In this document: one piece after another, positions 47,150 to 60,448 of the stretch | Numbering within the stretch: the stretch's first letter is position 1 | Layout of the letters: each line of letters starts with the position of its first letter | Source: Nageia nagi | Taxonomy: Eukaryota; Pinophyta | DNA length: 64,000 bases | Direction of reading: 5' to 3' | Assembly (NCBI GenBank): GCA_050084985.1 | Contig: JBITNC010000001.1 | Location: 121,830,001 to 121,894,000 of the forward strand | Program-made: the position numbers and the translations under genes | Notes under the pieces: model-generated | The model's database searches: none | The model's input: only the letters and a program-made list of their open reading frames with translations | What the model was told of the DNA's origin: nothing

Positions 47150-47320
47150 AGTTGGTAATTAAATTAATAATAATAATGATAATCAAATAATAATAACAAC
47201 AACAACAATATAATAATAATTGTATATATTATTATTATATTATATAAATGTTACAATAATAATAATATAAATTAAATAAAAAATTAATAATAAAAATTAG
47301 ATATATTATTATTATACCAA
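47150..47320. repeat. AT-rich low-complexity tract, (AAT)n-like
   Basis: Runs of aataataat, attattat and aacaacaac directly after the PPR remnant. Similar to 46150-46455, so the PPR piece is bracketed by two such tracts. Confidence 0.8.
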
Positions 47321-49526
47321 AAGCATCCCACATTGAAATTCATTCTAGAAATCTAGGACTAACAATTACTAAGGGGCCCTTCCAAATGATCAAAACCAAA
47401 ATTTTCCTTTCAATTTATGTTGAATTCATGGAAGAGGTTAGAGGCATACAATAGTAAAACTCAACTCACCTTTAATCAACAAGCAACCATATTGATAGCT
47501 CTTTAATGAGATGGGGTTTTGATCTTTGAACTATGTCCGATCAAATAAACTTTCTATAACCATACCCAATGGAACTCAACCAAGCATGTTTAAGAGTGTA
47601 TTCCATGACAATCAAGGTATATGCAAATTTCCTTTACCCAAATGCAAACAAAACAACCACTGACCAGAAAATGTTGATGTTAGGGAGGATTTCAAGGTGG
47701 TCAGTGTGAAGGAGTATGGATGAAAGTATCTCAATGAATGGGCTTGCATTGGGAATTAGAATTAGATTTTGTGGAATAATTTCTCTCATTAATAATTTAA
47801 AAAATAATATTAATAGTTTTATATGTATATTGATTTTCTACCAACCAAAATCGTTGGCGTGAATCATTCCATGCAAGAGATGCATCTACATATCCAAAAT
47901 GCCCTAATTGAATCCTCCCTCACCCACACTAGTATGATAAAGTGATACCTCTTATTACATACCAAATGGTGGCTCCATCCTACTGATAGAATCCATTAAA
48001 ATGTATTCATATCAAAAATACAAAACATAAAGCAATATGTACATTATGTATATGTATTCCTCATCTTTGTACAGAAATGGTCACACTATGAGAGATGAGC
48101 TTTTCCTATCAACTCTTCCATAATGAGTGAAATATGATCATATGATTGGTTATCATCGATCTTGAGTGCCACATACCAATTCAACATATTTTCAAGATCC
48201 TAAGGCTAAAATCCATAAAAAACTAGACTTTCTTCCCATTTCCTCTTCTTCATATTGTAGCTTTAATAAAAAAACATTTCTATCAACCTCCAAATCACAC
48301 GATTGAATCTGGCTACCATTGCCAAACATTAGTATAACATCCAAAGCTTTAAAAAAATGTGAGGATTTGCAATGATGGAAGGGTTGGAATGAGCAAATGC
48401 CTTCAAATAAAGAGTGTATACAAGCAAAAAAGCATGAACTTGTAGAAAATTTTACATAAAAAGCTAAAATCTTCCCAACATAAGGTTGATGCACCATATG
48501 ATAGTTTGTTTGTCCTCCATGTTATGTAGACATGATTGGACCCTTTACGTAGTCCATTGATATGCTAACTACCTTGTAACTACTTTCCTTAAACACACCG
48601 TGGATACTCCTTGCAACTAAAAAGCATTGTAGTTTAATGTTTCCCTATTTTCTAGCAAGAGAGGGATTAACTAATAGTGTTAGGAGTGGGCATTTTCACC
48701 GGTAATCAATCAATAAATCCTAAAATTTTTGTTAGCTTGTTTATATTTATTCAACAAGGGGAAGACACATGTCCTCAATACAACCCATGTGCTTACATAG
48801 TAAATCAATGGCATAACTTCATTTCATCATTGAGCATGGTCTAATGATCATAAAAAACTATGGATCTCAAAAGTTAGTTTGAAAGCTCACTATGAGATGC
48901 TTATGATGTAATAAAAATATTGTTGTTATATATAGTATTGCCTATTATTCAAATAGTAAATATTTACTATTTTTTTAATGTTGTTGTGAGGATGCCTCCC
49001 AATGTTATGCATGGGATCTCTTTCCAGCTCACTAGAGTTGTTACAAAAACTCACCATGACTTATGTCATGGGATCTCTTCTCATAGCTTTTTCACTACCG
49101 AAGAAGTCAATCCTCTCCCAATACAGACATTAATAACTACATTGCACCAAAATGACCATGACTTTGGTTGGGTACATGATAGTGCTAATAACATTTTTAG
49201 GTAACTAAGAACTTTCAAGCCACTATAACATGCCTAATTATTTCAATGGTTTGCTTGGTAGTTTTTAAACCACAACCACTAGGTGCATAGTTGTGATCCT
49301 TAGGTGACTATTATATGTGGGTTTATTTCACCTTATGTGATAAATAGGTATAATATTTTAGCCCCCAAGTTTAAGTATGATGACCTTCTTGAGTTTATGT
49401 AGCTCCATAGGGGATGTGGCACTTGGGAACTTATTTTTGTCATGCTTTTTTTGAAAAAAGAGTTAGTTCTTGAGGCCCACATTGGCATAGATTTACAATC
49501 ATATGGGATATTCATGGGTGATGAGG
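47321..49526. other. Unassigned region, weak coding character in places
   Basis: Open minus frame at 48497-48192 (HQPYVGKILAFYVKFSTSSC) and plus frame at 48920-49204, neither of which I recognise. A plus stretch near 47570-47720 (ELNQACLRVYSMTIKVYANF) is also readable. No terminal repeats or known domains found. Confidence 0.3.
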
Positions 49527-51000
49527 GTAAGTGTAATATTCTAGACTAGGTATGATCTTGAATCATTCCAAAGGGTCTCTATGCACTTAAATAATTCAAA
49601 ATGCCCCTATTAACCACTAAAAATGCAAATATGTAACATTAAGGAGAAAAATAACAATCAAGAACCTAACATCTAGGTCAAGGATGATCGAATGGCCAAC
49701 CTCAACTGCATAAACTCAACAAGTAAATATCCATAAATCTAATGACTAGCTAGAGAAGCAAGATATCAACTATAGTAATCCAATGATTAGAAATTAAGTA
49801 CAAAATTTGATCATTTATCCTTAATTATGCAACATCTAGGCTACTAGGGATAAAATCATAAAATAATGAGTCATGAATTGTTATTCTAAATAATATAGAA
49901 ATTAAGAACTAAATTACATACCTCTAATACAAAGCAATGATGCCCTAGATGAAGATATTCTAGAAATGTTGAAAATTATAAGAGAAGTACCAAGGTTATC
50001 CCATAGTAGTGGAAGGCTTGAATCAAGTCTTCCTACCCCTCAACTGTGGTGAAGACACTAGGTCCCTCTAGCAATGTTAGATAATCTAAGGTAATTGCAA
50101 CACCCTTAGATAGCCAATTGGTCCTTTAAGGTGCATTAACCCTTAAAGTAGCAATTCATATAGCCCTAAGACTTCACTTAATATCAACACCTTCCTTGTG
50201 GGTTTTTATCTACAAGAGATAAAGTACAAAGTCAATGCCCACATCCTAGAGAGCATATAATTAATTCAAACAAGCATCTCTTAAAATGAACTCTCATCTT
50301 CCTTTTATAGACTCCAAATGGCCTTCACATCTTGCATCCACCTCTAGATGCTTCCATGGTGCCTTGGGATCACCATAATTACATTGATCAAGATTTTCTC
50401 TTATAGTGAGATGTTGTACCATGTATGTATTTGGATCCATGAAATCACATCTAATGATGTCAAGTTTATCTTCTATATGTCATGCCTCCGTATTGGAGTC
50501 TTTTATGCTTTGGTATTGGTATCCCTCTCTTAGAGCCATCGTGTTATGCCCCTAGGGATCCATCCAACTTAAGGGAAATAACTATTATATTGAAAGGGAT
50601 TTTAATCCTTGAGATGCCAAATTATGATTCATCAAGGCCAATATATGCAATGCTTCACTAAGGATACTAATATTGCATTTACAATTATTATTTACCTTAG
50701 AATTACAATTACAACAATATTTTGGCATCCTTAAATGGCCCCTGTAAATTATAAAAAAAAAAATTGCAAATAAAAATAACAAATAATAACTCATATAGTC
50801 CAATGTCCCATGTTGGAGAGCCTCCAAGTGGGACAGAATATATAAAAATACCATAATCAATGTTGAAATTACAAAACTATTCCCAAATTACTCTAAAAGT
50901 ACTAAAATATCCCTAAATGAATTAAAGAGCATAATAAGAGTGCACATCCCACTTGTGTCGAAGTGAGTGAGATGCCAAAATTTGGGAATATTACAATAAG
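49527..51000 (-). mobile_element. Solo LTR (1464 bp) of an LTR retrotransposon
   Basis: The unit 49532-50995 starts TGTAATATTC and ends GAATATTACA, a perfect 10-bp terminal inversion with the TG...CA ends of LTRs. Flanks are GTAAG (49527-49531) and ATAAG (50996-51000), one transition away from a 5-bp target duplication. Orientation minus is inferred from a TATA-type sequence (CTATAAAAGGAAG on the minus strand, about 50298-50310) near the middle. No internal element sequence flanks it, so it is the product of LTR-LTR recombination or of an old fragment. Confidence 0.75.
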
Positions 51001-52520
51001 CTCCTATGGGCACACTTGATGCATCTTATGGTGACTACTAGGAGGGTGAATACCACCATGGGACTATTGTTTTATATTTTGCATAAGCTACATTTGCTAA
51101 AGATTTTGATTGAGATTGATATTCAAGGTATGGATTTGATGTGCCATGGTGGCATGACTTACATGTACTTTGTGTCATACTCAAAAAGTAACCCTATTAG
51201 TAAACAAGAAAAGACATGTGATAACTAACATTTTTCTTTATTTCTCTTGAGTAGACCTCAAATCATTACAAATGATGAATCTATTTTGATTCATTGCCTT
51301 TCAAAAAGGGATTTTTTTCAAAAATAATGTTTAGGCCTTTGTAGGCCTAATTTTGATGTCTATAAGCTTTGAGGATTATCTTTTGAAACCTATAAGAAGA
51401 ATATGGATCTATTGGTTCTCTTAAACTCTTTAATACTTTCTCTAATTAGTTCAATTACTTCCCACTTGTGGACCCTACACACATGTAAATAGAAAGTACA
51501 TCAAACTTACATGTTTATATCATAAAATTGGCATAAAGTAAACATAAATGAGCATATAAAATGTAGAATAATAATGCATCTAACTGAGTAAACTTGGATG
51601 CATTTCAACATAGTAACCTTGCATTCAAATTGGGTCCCTTTGCTTGATGGTTGAAGGGTTTATTCATAGATTTCAAAAACAAGCAAGTTTCTAATTTTTA
51701 GACAAAAAATATGGGTAGAAAAGCCTATCCAATTTTGTCATGGTTGTGATCTAAAGTGGGGATGCATGGATGGATGATGAGTCATCTGTTATACTTTACT
51801 TTCTTTCCATTATGCTTTAGGTGTTACCATTTTTATTTTACTTTTGCAAATTTCATAATCCTTAATGTCTCAGTATTAGATGCCAGTAATTGGTATGAAT
51901 CATTGATGTCTAGGTGTTAGGTGCTAGCATTTTGCAGACTATAGTAAACATTTTAATTTACTTTAATTTTTTTTCCTTCTTTCATCTATCAAAAGAAGGG
52001 TCATTTTTGGGTGTCTACATATTTCTCTTTTTTGAATTATTTGCTAGTTTTTAAATAGAGGATAATTCAAAAATTTAACCCTTTGAAGGTGTGTACATTC
52101 AAGTTTCTTAACTTGTGTTTTTGACTTTAGTCAAAGTTTTGGATTAACTTATTCCCTATGAATAAGCCAAATTTCATTGATTGAATTATGATTAGATTCA
52201 TTTTTTGATCTTCTACATTTGATGCATTTTGAAAGTAGTGTGGTTGTATTATAAAAGCAGAACTTGTTAGTATCACTATATTATGTGCTATTTGTGGAAG
52301 GTACATGATCGAGTCTCTATGCCATCAAATGTATGTCAAAGCTAGTATATGATAAAGAAGTGCTCTATGAATACAATTTTTTGATCATTCAATTTTTTAT
52401 CCCAACATTTAGGTTACATTATGATCTTACAAAAAAGTTCATACAATGTTTTTAGTGATATCCAAACCCATATTTCTCTTATTTTTCAACAGAAGAGTCA
52501 TTTTTTGAATTTGAAATTAC
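51001..52520. other. Spacer, no gene recognised
   Basis: Open plus frame 51016-51228 has no recognisable domain. The rest has no sustained frame or repeat structure that I could see. Confidence 0.4.
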
Positions 52521-52522
52521 TC

Positions 52523-52647
52523 ATGGGTTTTAGTTTTTCCAAAACATTTAACTTTGGTCAAGTTGATAGGTAAAAGACTTGTTCATTTTATCTTTGACAC
52601 ATTTTTTAGTTTGTTGGATTTTTTGTACACACACACATACACATACA

Positions 52648-52678
<31 letters not shown>

Positions 52679-52840
52679 TAAATATCATATATATATATAT
52701 ATAAATGGGTTTTAGTTTTTCCAAAATAGTTAACTTTGGTCAAGTTGATAGGTAAAAGACTTGTTCATTTTATCTTTAACACATTTTTTAGTTTGTTGGG
52801 TTTTTTGTACACACACACACACATACATACATACATACAT
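52523..52840. repeat. Tandem duplication (182-bp offset) ending in CA/CATA microsatellites
   Basis: The 100-bp sequence starting atgggttttagtttttcc at 52523 is repeated at 52705 nearly unchanged. Each copy runs into a microsatellite: (AC)n(CATA)n at 52626-52676 and 52806-52840. An (AT)n tract at 52686-52703 joins the copies. Confidence 0.92.
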
Positions 52841-52844
52841 AAAA

Positions 52845-53800
52845 TGAACACATGTTTTTCATCCATATTCCTATGCTAGAAGAAAGGTTTAAGTATTTAT
52901 CTTTTGATTTTTTGCTATAGACTTAAGCTAGAAGAAGGGTTTAGGTATTTATATTATTTTTTTTATGTATTGGTTATTTTTTTCTCAATTTTGAACTAGA
53001 AGGAGGGCTAAAATGTTTTATTCATCATTCATCTATTTTTTGAATTTTTTAATTTTTAGTATTTTCATGGTACTATGGGTCATCAACAACTGGTTCTAGT
53101 CACCAACATCCCTTGGAAATCATTGGCATTTGACTTTAAATTATCATTTTCTAAATTAAAATCATCAACGTTCCTAATCATGATCAAAATAAAGAAGATA
53201 AAATGACCTGTCATTTTCTTATTTATTTGTATGCTTTTCCAAAGACCTTGTTAGTTTCTTGCTCTTTTTTCATGGTTGACTAGTCTACTAGATACCCTAT
53301 CACATTCTATGGGATAGTATGCCATTATGGAGGAGACCAATTGTCCAAATGAGGCTGATTAGAGAGGAGGTAGGGTTTTAAAAACCCCTCTTTTTTATTT
53401 TTTGCTTATTATTGTATTTTTAGGACTTAATTTAAAAAATAAAAACCATAAGAATTTTTTTATTTAGGGATTTTTTAAACATTTAAATTTTAAGTTTTGC
53501 TTAGATTTGAGTAGTTTTTTAGGAATTTTGATATTTTTTAGCCACAATCATTGAATGAAGATAAAGGACTACAAGATCATCAATGTTTGGCTAGTGGAAA
53601 TCAATGATTCTACAACTTGGAAGTCTAATCATCGATGTTTAGCCATAAATTTTTTTACTTAGCTTAGTTACATTAGTTTCTTAGGTTAGAGATATCTTTA
53701 AGCCTAGAGGATGTTAATCCCACCATCCTATAGGAGGGATTCCCCTTTCTCATTGATACAGACCACACTTTCTTTCAAAGTGTGGGTTTTGGGGCTAGAC
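52845..53800. other. Spacer, no gene recognised
   Basis: AT-rich. A weak direct repeat (ctagaagaagggtttaggtattta) occurs at about 52877 and 52928. Confidence 0.4.
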
Positions 53801-53806
53801 CCTACA

Positions 53807-55575
53807 TGGGTTGCTATCCACCTAAAGTACCCTCATTTAGTTGCTTTGCTTGAGAGGTAGGACTGCACCACTTCTACCTGTCATGTCCTAATAGAGGAGA
53901 TGACTATTTTAGTGGAGGAAATTTAGCATATGTATCAATTACCCATCCATGGTCAACATATTTAGCATAGGGTTGATAGAGATGACATTTTGCTACCCAT
54001 TTCTTATTTGTATGGGGATGACATAGTGGATATGATTATGTTCAATATCAACTCAAGAGCCATCACATACTATCATTATTGGTGGGATGATCACTAGGGG
54101 ATTATTATGTTCTTTTTTTATGGGCATGATTCAATGTTATGCCTTACCTAATACTAGTAGTAAAAAATCTCCATGGTCACTATTACCTATTTTTTCATAT
54201 ATGATTTAGAATGATACAATGTATGCTTGGTCATCTACCTTGTTTGTATAGCATTACAAAGAGTTATTTTCCTATTCTCAAGATCATAAAGCCTCATTAT
54301 TAGTGACCATTACTTTTCAAGCATGGGCATATGAGCACATTATCATGGCTCATCCTTCTATACTTATTGTTCCTAATTTTGCCAACCATACAGAGTATCC
54401 TACTAACATTTTGAGATGGAAGGAGAATTTTTACATTTATCCATCATATGGAATCCATAGGGACATTTGTTATTATTGCACTATGCTTACTCAACTAGTC
54501 AAAAACCATGTTATATTCAAACCTTACCATTTATATCCAGCATGGGATGAGCTTGAGGTTGAGCTTACAAGTATTAGATAGGCTAGGATTCTTAGTGGTT
54601 GATGGATTGAGTTTTTGGATTATTTTAATGTTTATCATGTTAGATGTTATTTTCCCTTATATAGAACATTCCTCTAAATCCTATACAATACTAGTGAGAG
54701 GGGATTCTTCCCAATGATAGCCTTCATACTTTGGTTTATATAGAGCTTGATCCTACTTAGGATGAGGCTATCGACAAGGAGGTTACAAATGATTATGTGG
54801 GTGCCACCAAGGTGTTTTCTTATTAGTGGAAACATGGAAGGATCAAGTTCAATGATTATGTTAGCACATAAGGACCTTAGGGTTGGACCTAGTGTGGATG
54901 AGGGTCAAGACATTGAGATGGGTCCTAAGTGGGACATTCCAAAGGTGGATGTATAGGGTGAGGAGGATGTTCCTCATGTTGAGGAGGATTGAATAGTAGA
55001 GAAAGAAGAGGTAGCTATAAAGGATAATGTACCTTCCCTATAGGTTCTTAGCATTGATGCACTACTAGTCAAGACTTTAAAGTTCAAGTTTTTTTTGGCC
55101 CAATCTCGATCATTTCTTGATCAATCTCATGGAGATAATAAGTCTATGCATGCTCAATTGGAGAAGTACATGAATTCTAATGAGTACAAGCTTAAGTACA
55201 TGGATGAGCATGACCATTATAAATAGGAGAGAGACATAGCTCGAGCTATGGTTTAGACCTTACAATAATAGTTTGGGATGGCCAACACATCAGCAGGTGT
55301 AGAGAGGTAGTCCTCCTCATTTATTTAGGATATTTGTAGGCAACAAGATTACTACCATAGGGTTTTTGATACTTGGTTGGTCAATATTATTGCATATGCA
55401 TCACATGTTAACTATCTTATTCCTAATCTAGGTTACATTCCCTTAGATGTTTGTACACTTCCTATAGCTATAACTAGTAGAGCATAGGGTGCTTCCAATG
55501 TACAAAAATTCCAAGCTAGGGGTGTAGATTCTCATAGTATGAGTGTGACTACTACTTCTCATCATTATCCATGAT
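53807..55575 (+). pseudogene. Plant mobile domain (aminotransferase-like, MAIN/MAIL-type) pseudogene
   Basis: PMD proteins occur as host silencing factors and as passengers in plant transposons. From 53807 the plus frame reads WVAIHLKYPHLVALLER, CHVLIEEMTILVEEI and HMYQLPIHGQHI, the N-terminal PMD part (usual pattern TFHLP.GEMTxTLEDVxxLxxLPxxG). At 54303-54581 another frame gives ITFQAWAYEHIIMAHPSILI and LRWKENFYIY, where the 'LLxxWxxExI' helix and 'RW' block are characteristic. ARILSG and WIEFLDYFNVYHVRCYFPLY (54585-54680) continue it. A helical, charged C-terminal part (about 55080-55260) and a low-complexity tail follow. Stops and shifts at about 53860, 54110 and 54580 kill it. No terminal repeats seen, so host or passenger origin is open. 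Confidence 0.72.
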
Positions 55576-57845
55576 TAGCTAAACTATGAGTAGTAGGATG
55601 AGAGCAAAGCATAGGTAGCCCCATAATACTAGATCAGAGAGGTTAAGAGGTGGGTGAGACCAGTGGCTAGGGTGATGGTGAGGGTAGTGAGTATGAGGAT
55701 GGCCCAACAGATTGAGAACTATGATTTCTTGTTATGTTATTTTATTATTAGCTTATATATTGGTGATTACACTTATATTTGTTGATAGATGTTATATTAT
55801 ATTCATTTTTTGGATCATGGTGATCATGATCAAGGGTTTTTATTGGATAGATTTTTATTGATGGAGAGGAAATAGACACTATATGATTATTTTTTGATAA
55901 ATACATGTGATGATATTTTGGCCACTTGTGTTTATGATGATGATTTTTATGAATTATAGTTTGATAGTATCATGTGTTGTGTTATGATTGATTATTCTAA
56001 CATTACATTTTAATTTTCATGTTATATATCATGATGATGGATTATTGATATTTATTTGTTTATGTTTATCATATAATATTTGCAATTTTGATGAATAAAG
56101 GATTTTAATATAACATAATTATTTAATTCATTTTAGCTCACTATCATTATCTATTATGTTTTGTACAATATTCTATTTATAGTAGTATGGAATTAGATAT
56201 CATCATTTTCCCTTTTTCTTAGCTATTTATACATATGGAATGATGCATGTATGTAAGATGGTATGAATGGCATGAAGGATATGAACACACATGGATGGAT
56301 GTATGAATGTATAATGATATGAATGTATACACATAGAGAAATGAATATAAATGGATGGTATAACTATTTATATGTCAAGCATAACAATTTAGTTAACCTA
56401 CCAAGATTATAGTAATAATGAGATATATGTATTATGGAATGAGATGAATGTATAATATAACAAATAAGTGTAATAAGTAACATATTCATACTAACTTCAT
56501 AAAATAATATTTTTTTCAATTTCTTATACTAAGGATGATATAAAACAAAGATATGATACACTTTAGTTTATTACAAACTTGTGTGTATGCAATGCTATTC
56601 ATTTACTTATCTTAACACTTGCCAATTTAATGTTCCAAGAATATAAATTATGTAGAACTAATTTTTCCATGTGCCAAAGGTCCATCTCTAAGGGTGTACA
56701 TGTCACCTCTTCATAAGGTATACCTCACTACCAAATACAAATTCATAGCCCCAATGAAGATTAACCCCTATATCTCATTACAACCTTGCTCTATTGCCAT
56801 TCAAATTTCCATAGCCCTGATAAAGGATACTGTAATCACCCAAGAATTCTACTTTTATTTTTTTCTCTTCTTCCTTTTTTTTTGAATCATCTTCTATTTT
56901 TATGTACTTTTTTTGTCCTATATTTTTTTATCCTTTCTCTTGGTTTGAGATGAAGCGAAATAATAGGATAAATAATCAATTGAAATTATGCTCAAGGAAC
57001 ACCAAATTTTTTATTATTTTGAGATGTACAATGTGTAAAAGTGTATAAGTTCATAATATCCAAGCAGTGTATCAAGATCATGTATGTTTATCATCCAAAA
57101 TTTTGGAAACCTTGTGGAAGATATTTTGATAAAATAAAAAATGAATATTATACCTATAAACTAATCCTTTATTTATATGTACAACTATATATATGAGTAA
57201 CATATGGGTGAATATGTAAGGTGTATATATATCTATGTTGGTGTGTTACTATGATCATTATGCTTTACATTTAATAGCTTCATAATGATGGACAACATGG
57301 ACAAAGTGAACACAATGATATGATGTAAACATATAGGGAAGCACACCTAATAGCCAAGATGGTTCAAAAATTACTTTTTGAGTGTATATATATAATAGAT
57401 AAATATATATTTTTTGGTTTTTATAATAATGTTTTCAAATTTTTTCATCTTCTACCTATACTTGATGGATTCCAATTCGAGTCAGGCTTGCAATAAATCA
57501 TTATGGGAGATGGGGTGAAAATGACAATGAGTACAAATGGTATGGTCAACAACCTAATGTGTGGCATGGCAAGTGATAGACATAAAAAACATGAGGCCCC
57601 AATAAAAAATATTTATAGATATTACATGGCCCATGGTGAGCTCATCAAAAGACTCCTGAGGATGTAAGGATTGTGGTCCATAGAATGTAACGAGTCTACA
57701 AACAAATGGGTTGACCCAAGCATTAATCATAATTCTCTATATGAAATATAGTCTAAAAAGTAAGCAAATGAGGGTTTGGAGAAACTCTTCATTAGGTATG
57801 TTATGAATCATGCAAGTTCCCCAACATGGTTTATGATCAAGGTAA
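55576..57845. other. AT-rich spacer, no gene recognised
   Basis: Contains a degenerate gaatgtat/ggatgtatgaatg repeat at about 56240-56350. The 3' LTR of element C might lie here if the element is complete, but I could not find its ends. Confidence 0.35.
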
Positions 57846-57849
57846 AGGT

Positions 57850-60000
57850 CTACACAAAAGAATCTTTTAGAATATTATAAGCATAGTTAGATCTATACAA
57901 TAGATTCAATAATGTTGTTATAGAAAAAATCTTATTTTGAACACTATCAGGTAACTCATAAAAGCAATTTGTATCTGCATCCAATGATTGAACATGACTC
58001 TCTACATAGTCACTCGATAATGCACATGGTGAATGTGAGATGTAAAGGGAAGATAATTCCCAAAGAGTAGGTGGAATATGATATGGATAGAACACCTCTT
58101 GATTGGTGGGTTTAGATACACAATAAGGATTACTCATGATGCTTGTATTTTGGAATGTAATCAACCACCTCAAATATCATATGCAAATTTCATAAATTGC
58201 ATAAGATTTTCTAAAGACACAACAAATATTAAGCTTTTATTTGCATGAAAATAATTAATGGGCATGCAAAGATTGAGAAATATATACATGACACACATAT
58301 TTACATGACATAAATTTTTATTTATTTTTAAGTTTTTCAATATTTTTGTTATTTTTATATTATTTTATGTTTATAGTATTTTTTATAGTTTTTTACAACA
58401 AAAAACTATTTACAACCTTTGAATGATGATGATAAATAACTTTCCTATGAATAACCCAACATCCATGATCCAAGAAGTAATAGTAAGAATATTGTAATCA
58501 AAGGTGGATAGAACCTTTTCCTAGAATAGATGGTTGGGAACGAATGGGATATGAAATGAGTGGTAATATTGGTGGTTTAGGTTTTGGTTTAAACCTTCTA
58601 ATAAATATTTTGAGTTTTATGGATGAAGTGTAAACTTAAGTATGTACCTAAGGAAGCATCAAAAAGGAAGGTATGTATGTAGGATGTAGCGAAATAGGAG
58701 GTAGTGGAATTAGTAGTAATGGAGAAGTCCACAATGAAAAGTATGGAATCAAGCTCCCTATAGAAACACCAAATTTTTTATTACCAAGGATGTTGGAACA
58801 ATGTAACTATCCAATATATTTTATTTATTTTATTTCATTTATACATTGATTGATTCATTCAAATCATGTTTTCATATTCAAGGGATTGTTCATACAACAA
58901 CTATTACTAAACAATGAACTATAATCATATATAATTTCATCATTTGGGAAGTATAGTGTAAAGTATGAAAATACTTTATCAAAATAACTAAAGTCAAAAT
59001 AAGGGGGTAACTCATAAATTTGATGTGAATATCTTCAACATAATCTATCCCAATTTTGGGTTTATCATAAGGCCAATGTAGATGGAACCATTGTAATAAA
59101 TTCATTTCAGATTTGTGTTTCATCCATATTTCTTGTACTTTAATTTTGATTGCAACCTTTAAACCATTTATTTTTACTTCCCATGTATTTTATGCATGAT
59201 TTTCAAATAATTTCATGGTTATTTCTAATTGTACTTTTTTAGGTAAGTTAAGAAAATATGCCATAAGTGTATAAGGAGTTTTTCAAAGTAATTGCATATA
59301 AACATCTCCTTTATATTTATCCATGAAATTTTGACCAATACAATCAAATTGGACATGTTCCAATTTAAGAATTTCTAACCCTTTGGTTATCACTACTTTT
59401 TAATGACATTTAGAAGGTGAGGAAGATATGAATATTAAACTTATACGAGAAAATCATTTATTAATATTTCTTTTAACTCTTTTTGATTTCCTAGGTCTAG
59501 GTAGAAATGAAGGAGAAAAATAATATATTAAATTTTGATGGTACAAATCTCCTATGAGCTGATTCATCCAATTCATGATTAGATGTAAGCTTTTTAGATC
59601 TTGGGATGGAACATCTAGAACCCATCATTAAAAGTACAGTCAAGAATAAGTTTAGGTGTTGCAGTAGGCCAATACAAGCATAATATATTTATTTTTTGTA
59701 TTTTCTCATACTAATGATAAAAATTATGGAAATATATGGCCCTATCTAAGTAAATTTCTATATTTTCTTCTATAACATAGATTTTCCAACCATAAAATGT
59801 ACCTAGACAATAATGATCAGCTAGATCCCTCTATATGTCAATGGGTAATCAAAGAACATTTTATGCTCCTCGGAAAGTGAATTTAGTGAGTCTGGATATG
59901 GCTTGGCTCCCAAATATCTAGACTTTTCAAACCATGGTCCTTTCCTTATTCCTTTTCTTTCTAGTGGCACATGAACACTCTTAATTCTCTTAATCATCAT
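57850..60000 (-). pseudogene. Decayed unidentified ORF downstream of gypsy element C integrase
   Basis: Not recognised. The minus strand from about 59960 carries sustained protein-like sequence in changing frames: DHYCLGTFYGWKIYVIEENI and EIYLDRAIYFHNFYH (59820-59700), then CLYWPTATPKLILDCTFNDG (about 59680-59610). Next come QFDCIGQNFMDKYKGDVYMQ (about 59360-59290), MKHKSEMNLLQWFHLHWPYD (59123 onward), and at 58173-57850 an open piece with HIPPTLWELSSLYISHSP. The order and strand agree with one long ORF 3' to integrase. Some plant gypsy elements have a third ORF there, but I see no signal peptide or membrane anchor and do not call it envelope-like. Confidence 0.4.
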
Positions 60001-60065
60001 TTGTCAAATTCATTCATCTTTATCATTTTATTGTAAGACTTTTATTCTTTTTTATCTAAATATTG

Positions 60066-60068
<3 letters not shown>

Positions 60069-60096
<28 letters not shown>
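60069..60096. repeat. (AT)n microsatellite
   Basis: Fourteen uninterrupted AT dinucleotides. Confidence 0.95.
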
Positions 60097-60102
<6 letters not shown>

Positions 60103-60199
60103 AAACAAAAGTAATTATAACTATAAAAGAGACAAATATGCATGATATTTATTATTTCACACTCTTCATTACCTTTTAAGTCAATTAAGTGATACACTC

Positions 60200-60448
60200 T
60201 TGATCCAAATTTTCTCTTAAGCATGTAAGACCCTAACTAGTTAGGAGAAAATTTATCTCAAAGTTGCCTCTCCATTCATGAAGTTTATTGGTTTTCATTA
60301 ATACTAGGTCTCATATATTAAATTCATGAATTTTAACTCTTTTATCAAAATCTCATTTAATATGACTTTGATAGGTAGGAATGTGTTCTAACACATTAAC
60401 TCTTCTCTTGTCTAGGAGAAATGATTGATCTAATCTCATTTGATGAGC
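60200..60448 (-). pseudogene. Gypsy element C: integrase C-terminal part, beyond the solo LTR
   Basis: The minus strand from 60448 reads VAHQMRLDQSFLLDKRRVNV, then LEHIPTYQSHIK and FDKRVKIHEFNI, then LVLMKTNKLHEW. This is the helix and start of the SH3-like barrel that end gypsy integrases. It continues the segment ending DYIIDEA at about 60945-60965 on the other side of the inserted LTR. Confidence 0.75.
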
